DNA of 41,334 nucleotides, from assembly GCA_000310025.1 (NCBI GenBank), contig FN649731.1, forward strand, positions 3,037,150 through 3,078,483. Direction: 5' to 3'. How positions within the stretch are numbered: position 1 is the stretch's first letter; each line of letters begins with the position of its first letter. The stretch comes from Ectocarpus siliculosus (taxonomy: Eukaryota > Sar > Phaeophyceae > Ectocarpales > Ectocarpaceae). This document shows positions 33,866 through 41,334 of the stretch, piece by piece. The translations under genes were made by a program, and so were the position numbers. A model generated the notes under the pieces. That model searched no databases and had not been told where the DNA came from. It worked only from the letters and a program-made list of their open reading frames with translations.

Positions 33866-34069
33866 TTCCAAGCAGCAGCAACTGGCCAGCAACGGCACAG
33901 CGGCACAGCACAGGCAGACGCAGCACAGCGGCGAGTTTAGCAGTTGGCGTGTAGTAGCAGCTTCAGAACTGCTCAGGATGTGCTATCCACACACAACGTC
34001 GATTTGGTATATCAATCCCACCTCTCCTGTTGGGATGGGGGATGGGGGTATGCAATAGGTCGGAAGCAT

Positions 34070-34620
34070 AATTTTGGGCCCTGTTGGGTGCCGGTTGAAT
34101 AGTGCCAGGCAGCGCTTTAAATAGCCGCGAAGCGGCTGTTGCGGAGCTTGTTGCGGAGCATGGCCCCCCGGGAGGGCCCCCGGAGGGCTCCCGCCGGAGG
34201 CGATTTTTTTTGGATATTTACTTGGTTTTGAAAGGAAATTACGTCAAAAATAGTGTTGTTATTTAATAACGGCGAGAAAAAGGGCCCCAAAAAAAAATTT
34301 CGCCTACGGCGAAATGGACCCCCCCCCCACAAATATTTCGCCTACGGCGAACGTGTTGCGGGCCAAAATTTTTCGTTGCGGCAAGCCGCAACACGCCTGA
34401 AACGCCAAGCCGCAATATCCATCCAATTGTTGCGCTTCCGCAACTCCGCAACACCTATTTAAAGCGCTGGTGCCAGGTGCCCGGTTTAGTGCCGGCAAAA
34501 TCTCTGGACACAGGCACTGCCCTCGATAGTGCCAAACCGGCACTATTGAGCGCATGCCCGGTTTAGTGCCGGTTCGGCGCCGTTGTCACCCCCAATAGTG
34601 CCGGTTACCCCGCGCGAACA
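34070..34620. repeat. AGTGCC repeat element, interrupted by a MITE
   Basis: Outside the MITE (34110-34469) the DNA is built from repeated AATAGTGCCGG and GTTTAGTGCCGG blocks and their inverses (CCGGCACTAT). GGGCCCTGTT marks the left end. The same blocks occur at 36295-36430, where the end AACAGGGCCC is inverted. Confidence 0.7.
34110..34469. mobile_element. 360-bp hAT-type MITE with perfect 8-bp target duplication
   Basis: Ends are perfect 15-bp inverted repeats, CAGCGCTTTAAATAG and its complement. Both flanks carry GTGCCAGG (34102-34109 and 34470-34477), an exact 8-bp target duplication as made by hAT transposases. Inside are palindromes such as TTTCGCCTACGGCGAAA and repeated GTTGCGGAG near both ends. 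It has no coding capacity. The perfect duplication suggests a fairly recent insertion. Confidence 0.92.
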
Positions 34621-34760
34621 CACACACCACGTCTTCACCAAGACCGGCGCCTCAACCTTCCTCCATAACAGGATGGTTCGAGTAGTCCTCAAGACACTGC
34701 GCGAGTGCCATATGCCCATCGCCGTTGAGGATTCTTCCCCTTTACCACAGGCACTGGTAG

Positions 34761-35531
34761 GGGGAAAAGGGGCTATACAAGAAGGATTTGGTATTAGTCC
34801 CCCCAGAATTACACGCAGGAGAGAAGGAAGAGGAACTCTGCACCAAGTCCATTCTTATAGACGTACCAATCGTCAACCCATCCGCAGGTCGAAGCATCGA
34901 CAAGTCGATCCAAAAGCCAGGATCCGCCCTCGAATATCGAGCTGCAAGTAAGGCAAATCACAATGCGGGAACTTTCAACCCGTCTAGATCTACCCTCCTC
35001 ATCCTTATATTTACTGCTGCTTTTTCAACGAATGGTGGTCTTAGCAAAGGCACCAATCGACTCATTGTTGCTATCGCCAACCACTTGGCGCACGAAGTTT
35101 TTAGCCGGGGGAATTTCGACGACGAAAGAGCCTTAGTTCGCCTGAAAGCTTTTCATACTAACAGGATTCGGAGACGGTTTACCTTCGAGCTAGCTCGTTT
35201 TCTGTCGATGCGAACTCGCGATGTGTTCAAACGTCATGGGCTACTGATCGACCAACTTCCACCAGGGCCAATCGGTTGGGATCTCTGCGACAACGATAGT
35301 AATGAGGGTAATTATTTTAGGAGTGACGGAGACGAAGGAAATGGAAAGGGAAGAAAGGAGGACGAAGACGACGGTGGAGAAGGAAAACATGGAGGAGTGG
35401 AAGAGAGCAAAGGGTTTGAGCCAGATGACCTCCCCCAAAACAAAAAACGTAGGGCTTGCCTAGAGATTCTTGTCAAAATGAGGATCAGAATGAATTATGG
35501 TAGCGAAAACAAGGAGGATGATGAATGGTGA
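34761..35531 (+). CDS. Orphan reading frame, probably a 5'-truncated element fragment
   Basis: The frame is open for 257 codons with no ATG until late (FLSMRTRD), which suggests a truncation or a missing upstream exon. The first part contains ILIDVPIVNPSAG, QKPGSALEYRAASKANHNAG and LFARFLSMRT-like helices. This arrangement loosely recalls nuclease-like tails of some retroelement polyproteins, but I cannot confirm it. The last 70 codons are very acidic and end in a short basic motif (QNKKRRACLEIL) and NKEDDEW. It begins about 290 bp past the MITE. Confidence 0.35.
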   Translation, partial: GEKGLYKKDLVLVPPELHAGEKEEELCTKSILIDVPIVNPSAGRSIDKSIQKPGSALEYRAASKANHNAGTFNPSRSTLLILIFTAAFSTNGGLSKGTNRLIVAIANHLAHEVFSRGNFDDERALVRLKAFHTNRIRRRFTFELARFLSMRTRDVFKRHGLLIDQLPPGPIGWDLCDNDSNEGNYFRSDGDEGNGKGRKEDEDDGGEGKHGGVEESKGFEPDDLPQNKKRRACLEILVKMRIRMNYGSENKEDDEW

Positions 35532-35656
35532 AATTACTCCTAAACGAACTAGAGTACAAGGTCATAGCCTGGGTAGACGAATCCAAGCGTCTTCTGTTGC
35601 TGCTGTTTCTGTCTTTGATCCGAGGATAGTTTAGCCTACCCCATGCTGCTCCCTCA

Positions 35657-35752
35657 CGGGGTCCCAGTTCATGGCAGATAAAGGTGTTTTGTGTTTTCAA
35701 CCGCACTAAGACTGACGTTTTTTCATTGGCCAGCCGGTTAGCGTGGTCGATG
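35657..35752 (+). repeat. Fourth copy of the UBC13-intron repeat
   Basis: Matches 4450-4548 over nearly its whole length, including GTGTTTTCAACCGCACT and the CAGCCGGTTAGCGTGGTCGA end. Same orientation as the copies 31 kb away. Confidence 0.75.
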
Positions 35753-36294
35753 CTAAGAATAAAAATACACACACCAGGCAGAGAAGACAGATTCCACACA
35801 GAGAAATAGGGTACACGTGCTGCTGCAGACCCGAACAGCTCTACGCAGGGGCGTACCATGCCATGTGCGGAAGGTGAACTGTGCGCTCAACCAGACTCAA
35901 CGCCGCAAGACCCTCATGGCCACGGCTGCCAAGGAGGATGTGGCGGGCGGCTGCACGGCATTTGCGGCAGCATGTTTTGTGCAGTGATATTTTGTACGAA
36001 CGAGAGCTTTACAAGCAGTTTGTGCCGTCACACCTTACTCGAGTACATGACGTGTCTTCTTTCGCCGTCGACTAGTCCTGGTTAGGCTGTAGCCCGAAAC
36101 TACTGTATCTTATTTTACAACAAACACTTGTTGGCTCCACAGGTTGGAACCACACATACATGTCGCAGGAAAGAAAGTCTGCCCATGCCCACGGTGGAAC
36201 TTCACTCAACAGCAGCAGTGTCGATCTATTTCGTACTCTGTTGACCCTGCAAGCGCGGGCGCTACACCATATAAATAAGTCGAACACAACCTCA

Positions 36295-36430
36295 TTAGTG
36301 CCTGACCGGCACTAATGAGGGATTGGCCAGTCCTCAATAGTGCCGTTTTGGCACTATTCGCAATAGTGCCGGGTGCCCGGTTTAGTGCCGGTGAACGCTC
36401 TGTGCACGTACGGGCACTAAACAGGGCCCA
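36295..36430. repeat. AGTGCC repeat element, second copy
   Basis: Several inverted pairs of AGTGCC/GGCACT separated by a few bases (ATTAGTGCC...GGCACTAAT, AATAGTGCC...GGCACTATT). Includes GGGTGCCCGGTTTAGTGCCG, also found next to the MITE at 34470-34495. Confidence 0.75.
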
Positions 36431-36969
36431 GTACTGTATGACCCAACGAATCCATCTCTATCTATCTAGGAAAATAGTCTAAGATAATAATTCCCCGCTG
36501 GCACACGCCAGGTTCTTTGGTTCTTTTTTTGCATTTTGCAGCAACAATGTCGTCGCACATGGTCATGTAGTTTTACTGTTCACACATTGTACAGCGGTGC
36601 TGTACAGCAGTAAGATCAAATCAACTTGCCTCACATCCCACGCGTATATGCGAGGTGTACTGATTCTGGTACTGTAGATAGGGCGGGGTAATGAGCAGCG
36701 GGGTAGCCGACTCAATACCTATTGCGTAGTCTACATACATATCTGCGATGCTTTTTGCCGTGGCGGCAGCAATCAATTTGAATTTTGAATTGGAGTCATC
36801 AACAACAACAACAAATGTAACATAAACTCCTTCTTCTCCTCTGCAACGAACAGCCGTTGGGATTCTTCGCATGTGCGCATATACAGTAGTACGTACCGTA
36901 GGTGGCACAAGATACCACACCCTGGACCAATTTTCAAAGCTCGGTTGCTCCACACGCCACAAAAGAGCG

Positions 36970-37060
36970 GCGGTGCCGAAAATGGTGGTGTAGGAACCGT
37001 CTCGTCGAGAGCCTTCCTACAACGTCTCGCTGGGTTTACACATCCTCTTCGTCGTGGAAA
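36970..37060 (+). repeat. Dispersed repeat, copy 2
   Basis: Reads CGGTGCCGAAAATGGTGGTG, then GGAACCGTCTC and CCTCTTCGTCGTGG. Related to 18355-18450. Confidence 0.6.
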
Positions 37061-37419
37061 CTCAAGCTTTTAAAAACATCGATACAGGGGGTGGGGTATC
37101 TTATGCCCCCGACGGTAGACCTGTGCGCACTACTACTGCTGTACACGTCTGCATGACGAATAAATACGTTCCACACGCATTTGGTGTTTCGATGGTTTCT
37201 CTGCACAGAGCGACGCAGCAGCATCTGAAAAGCTATTGGCCGCGAGCTGTATGTATGCCACGTCTTGTGTGGCGGCTGACAAAGGCCACGGGGCCATAGG
37301 ACCCACGGAAGCTGGACGCGGCGAGAGTCAGCCGTGCATGGATGCGAGAAAAAACATCCCGCCAAAAAAAGGAGGTCTTCTTGAGCATTTTATTCCCGTC
37401 ACACAGCTTTTTGTTTCAG

Positions 37420-37702
37420 GATGACCCCTCCCCGCACACCGAAGCAACAGCAATAACAAAGGCATCCGCCACGAGCTGTGTCCATGCTCTATCCTGTGTT
37501 GTAATTGATACAGACCAGGAGGATCTAGGACGCTCAGAAATTGCGAGCCCGAGATCTGGGACAGCCCGAAGAAACCCCGCTGGGTCTGCTGGGATCAGAG
37601 TTCGAATGTTTTGTCCCCAGGGCAGGGTTGGGTTTACTGATGATCCCTCTCCACACACCTAAGCAACAGCAATGACAATGGCATCCACCACTAGCACTGT
37701 GT
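37420..37702. repeat. Direct repeat of about 63 bp, 219 bp apart
   Basis: Copies at 37420-37483 and 37639-37702 share GATSMCYCTCC, CACACC and AAGCAACAGCAATRACAA blocks followed by GGCATCC. Confidence 0.7.
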
Positions 37703-38447
37703 ATGGCTCCCCCGCCGATGCTGTCTTGCCCATCCCGGCGGTGTTGCCTGTGTCGTACTTTCTCTGTTTCTCCCGTGGTGTGAACGAAGCAAACGCGTGT
37801 GGATGGGTGGGATATCTCCGATTTTTTGTTCCTCCAATACCTTGGCAACTCCCGGGGTTCGGGAGGAGTACCTCCTATGTTTTTTGGGTACAAATGCCGA
37901 TGAATCACGGCCATCTGCTGTCGGAGCGCGACCACACCGATGTGGTGAATAGTGCCGTATTTTTCTTCTTCCTCGCAAGTCAGCAGATCGTTAATCGGTG
38001 CTCCATAGACCTTGTTTTGGTCGAAAAGGAGGGCGAATTCAGGCGGTCGTTTTTTGAAACTTGGCCCCTGGTAGATACAGCCTGTTTTCTCCTTGGGAGG
38101 AAAAAGAACGGTCGCGCTTCGCGCTCCGCGGCTAATTAAAAGTCAATCGACGGATACCCTGCGAATTGGGCCATCCTTACCATGTACCGAAGTACATCAA
38201 TATGGCGCGGCTCCAACGCCCGCAGGAGACAAGTGCGCGATACCGCAGCACGATCTTCCCAAGGTGATTTACATCAAGAGGCTGGTCACGACAAATATCA
38301 TCCGTGCTGGCAGTGGAGGACTGCGTGGCGCGATGTTTAAGGTGCCACCGTCGGTGTATCGATCTACGGAGAATGGAGGTACGAGATTTTAAGATCACCT
38401 TCTCCAGGTCCACGATATTCAAGATCATCTTCTCCTGGTCCAAGATC

Positions 38448-38611
38448 GAGACTCCCCTTCTCTATGTTCAGTCTTTGCGGACTAGCTAGAAGGTGTTGAG
38501 TCTCAACCGGAGACTCCTCTTCTCTATGTTCAGTCTTTGCGGACTCACTAGAAAGTGTTGAGTCTCAACTTCCCCTCGTTACGTTCAGTCTTTACGGACT
38601 AGGAAGGGGGA
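38448..38611. repeat. 62-bp tandem repeat, about 2.5 copies
   Basis: Units begin GAGACTCC at 38448 and 38510 and contain TTCAGTCTTTGCGGACT and GTGTTGAGTCTCAAC. A third, partial unit runs to about 38611. A separate pair of about 30-bp units (AAGATCAYCTTCTCC) precedes it at 38391-38447. Confidence 0.85.
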
Positions 38612-38656
38612 GTCGAACCGTGTGTAGGCACCGGAGCGCCCGTCCTACTAGCATAG

Positions 38657-38833
38657 CCGTGTATCACGGTCGATGCTGGGGGAGTGTTCCGGTCGGCCGC
38701 CCGCACCGGATACATGAAAAACGATGATGAATACTTCGCATGGTCGCGAGTATTCAAGGGGCGCAGGCTGACTCGATCGGGGAACCGAACAGACCAATAT
38801 GTTTCCCCGATCCAGCTTGCTGTAGGGGTTCAG
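38657..38833 (+). other. Possible isolated exon
   Basis: 59 codons open between a weak acceptor (gcatag) and a donor (CAG|gtaatt), including MKNDDEYFAWSRVFKGRRLT and VSPIQLAVGVQ, which look protein-like. I do not recognise a family and found no partner exon. Confidence 0.2.
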
Positions 38834-39600
38834 GTAATTGCCCCCTGATCCCAAGGCTCCTCAGGCGCTTGCCCGACCAACAAACCACAGGCGTTTACTT
38901 GACGCATCCCTCGAAGCGAAAGACCAATCTGTGAGAGCTGAACCTGATACGCCGATTACTGAGCTTGCGAGGAACTGTGTGATCGCTGTTGGATGCCGCC
39001 AATCGCCCTCTAGTCGTACTTCTGCTTGACTGCTGCTCTACATAGATCGTTCTCCGCAGATATAGGTGTACTATATTATTTTTTGATCGTGGTGTTGGAA
39101 GGCTCTGAACATGTGCTACACCGTCAGGTCCAGAAGGAACGGCTGTCATTCACTTTGTATTGGGCAGAGGGAAATGGGGGCAGGAGGGCACACGCCGTAA
39201 GTGAGGCACACAGGTTTACTACTAGCTTTGTTGCCCTGAGAGCTTTATTGGACTCCCATGCCGTTGTACTGTTCGGCTAGGGCATAGACTATAATTTCGG
39301 GCAACTACCATACGGGAGATGCCCACGTCAAACTTGGGCAAAGGTGTGTATTCGGGAAAGTGTTCCCTTTGTTGATGAACGGGTGAAGCCGGAAACGCTT
39401 GCTTCTTCCCCTATTCCATTTGCTTTCTTTCTTAAAGCAATTGGAGAACTGAAAATCAGCGCTCGATACACGTGCCATTTTCAATATTGCAGGAACCACA
39501 CTCCGTAGTAAGCGCATCACCAACACCAACACCAACACCAAGTACAACAACAACGACAGAATTCGTCACTGTGGTCGGACTTGGGGACAAAAACAACTTG

Positions 39601-40072
39601 CTACACTCTCACCCAGCAGAGGTAACTCTCGCGGTAAGCCACCAGTTTCGAGCACCCCCGCGGCGATCAGGACCTCCGCACCGGCCTTGTCATCGGCGGC
39701 GTCAGCGTCGAAAACAGCGTTGGTCACAACGATCCTGCTGTTGGTCACCAACGTTGATCTTGGTGGCCGACTTGGTGACCTTGGAGGCCACGGTCCCGGC
39801 AGCGTCAGCGGCGAAGATGGCGGCCGACTCGTCTGGGGCGTGGGCAGGCAAGCCCCGGCTGCCATGATTGCAACCGCAGCTGCCGGGACCGTGGGCTCCG
39901 AGGCGATTCGTGCGATCGACCAGCCGGCCACCAAGACCAACCCGGCGACCAACGCCGTTTCGGACGCAGACGTCGCCCGTGACAAGGCTGGTGCGGAGGT
40001 TCTGATCGCCGACGCCGCGCTTGAACACTGGTGGGTCACGACGAGAGTTACCTCCACTGGGAGAAGGTGTAG
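39601..40072. repeat. Inverted duplication of a coding-like sequence
   Basis: Arms of about 220-235 bp (about 39601-39836 and 39850-40072) are diverged inverted copies. Outer ends share GAGGTAACTCTCG; inner ends share CCACGGTCCCGGCAGC. Read outward from the centre, each arm encodes a related peptide with GTV, TNAV.DAD...DKAGAEVLI; the left arm on minus, the right arm on plus. Frames stay open through both arms. It may be a foldback element or an inverted gene-fragment duplication. Confidence 0.7.
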
Positions 40073-41334
40073 AGGGTCATGGAGGCGGGGTGGTTGTTAG
40101 CCCGGAAACTCGAGGAGCTATCCACGATACCGGTGCTTCCCCACCTGCCGAGCAAGCTGTTTGTTGGATAGGACAGAGTCGGCAGTCGCGGGGGGCAGCA
40201 ACATCGCATTGTGAGTGCAAGGATGCAAGTTTTGGCGGGGGCTAGCAGGGGACCGGTGGACACACAAGCAAGCAAGCAAGCAGTTTTCACGGGGAGGTTG
40301 TCTTGCTGAACCCTCCCCCGAATCACATGATGGTATGGAACGTCCAAAGTACGTGGACGATCGTAGCGTACCTCGCCCTCGTCTTCCCGCCTAGATTGCT
40401 TGGATATAGCATATATCCCATGCGAATGGTACGGCATTGAGACGTAAACCATCGCAGCAAAAAAATCATCCCATCAACGATTGTTGCAACGCAGAACGCG
40501 CCTTGCGTGAGTCCATCGCTGATATCTAGTACAGAGCAACGCTGTAAGCAGCTTCACAACATTGTCCCCACAGCCTTCAAGCATCGACGGTCTTCATACC
40601 CGACAAAGGGGACTTGAACATGAGAACGTGCGGCCAACCGCTTTCTGGCAAGTCTACCGAGCAACCGTCATGCAGTTTGGTATCGTACCACGCGTGGTCA
40701 TCACATCTAAAATTGGACAAAAATGTGGCACAAGAGAGCAATCATTATTGTTGTTATGTAGTACGACTGCGCGTTGTGAGACACGGAGGGGTCTCGCACT
40801 CTCTTGACGCCCATTGCGACCGAGTTTGTGGATTACTCGTCTTACCGTTTCCTGGGGAAAGGCCATGGGAGACATCCATTCGAACACCCGTCTTGACAAC
40901 ATCAACATTCGCTTTGCTCTGTAGGGGAAATGTTGATGGTACAACAGCAATATACAGATCAACTGAGTGTTCGACATGTTTCTGAAATCATTACCTATGC
41001 AGCGTACGACCAGGAAGCAAACACATGCTGGTAGAAGACGAGCTGCAACAACTTCCACCTAACCATGCCCGTCTGATGAAGACGTTGACCAACCTAATCG
41101 GTTAGCGTACCCTTCCACCAGCATATGCATACGTCGCGAGTCATGGTTTCAGATCGGGTTGTGGGGCCCAAATACATGTATGTCGATCATTTGTCGCAAC
41201 CGTACCTCAAAGCAAGCGCTGAACGGATATCCACGTGAGAGAGGCGATGTCTGCACAGTGAGTGCGGTAGCATGTGGTGACACCACCATCTCCTCTTCCG
41301 TCGTATTGCGTTCTGTGCTGCAGTGCTGTGGGCG
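40073..41334. other. No recognisable gene
   Basis: Short frames only. A GCAAGCAAGCAAGCA tetranucleotide run lies at about 40267-40282. Nothing else stands out up to the window edge. Confidence 0.45.

Larger units (their letters stand above)
35753..38447. other. Repeat-rich DNA without a convincing gene
   Basis: Apart from the repeats listed separately, only short frames without motifs are present. The frame 35858-36085 is cysteine- and glycine-rich but has no start or splice support. Confidence 0.4.

Noticed and set aside
1-41334. CRISPR array
   Set aside because: The tandem repeats found have no unique spacers of constant size, and the DNA is eukaryotic.

Overview
The window is nuclear DNA from a eukaryote with long, canonical GT-AG introns. 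The best fit is a brown alga of the Ectocarpus type. The grounds are a well-conserved Ubc13 gene cut by five introns of 0.4-1.8 kb, CAG-rich coding exons, many short inverted-repeat elements, and a receptor-like TPR gene and an ankyrin-repeat gene of the kind that are numerous in brown algae. I could not run a search, so the species is an inference.

Layout. (1) 208-6506, minus: a complete six-exon UBC13/UBE2N-type ubiquitin-conjugating enzyme. Its last intron holds a 5'-truncated LINE fragment in the opposite direction. (2) 7885-14408, plus: a seven-exon gene model for a long glutamine- and alanine-rich protein with a central coiled coil. Its introns are compatible in phase throughout. The first two exons are the weaker part. 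(3) 14409-20187: no convincing protein gene. It holds a tRNA-Glu(CTC) on the minus strand, an inverted-repeat element beside it, an (AAAT)n tract and short repeat remnants. (4) 20188-28156, plus: a four-exon gene with an N-terminal helical domain resembling the cell-death 4-helix-bundle group, a short charged linker and 19 full 42-residue TPR units in one exon. All its introns are in phase 0 and no NB-ARC domain is visible. Intron 1 carries a 1.36-kb hAT-like element and intron 3 a second LINE fragment. (5) 28157-31999: a frameshifted TPR remnant, a tRNA-like inverted repeat, then anonymous DNA. (6) 32000-33536, minus: an ankyrin-repeat gene broken by two frameshifts, with a decamer repeat upstream. 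(7) 34.1-41.3 kb: repeat-rich DNA with a 360-bp hAT-type MITE with a perfect 8-bp target duplication, the AGTGCC repeat family into which it inserted, an orphan reading frame, tandem repeats and an inverted duplication of a coding-like sequence near 39.6-40.1 kb.

The genes do not form an operon or one pathway. Ubc13 is housekeeping (K63 ubiquitin chains). The TPR gene and the broken ankyrin gene belong to expanded repeat-protein families. The most interesting locus is the TPR gene: a possible cell-death-type N-terminus joined to an expandable ligand-binding array through phase-symmetric exons.
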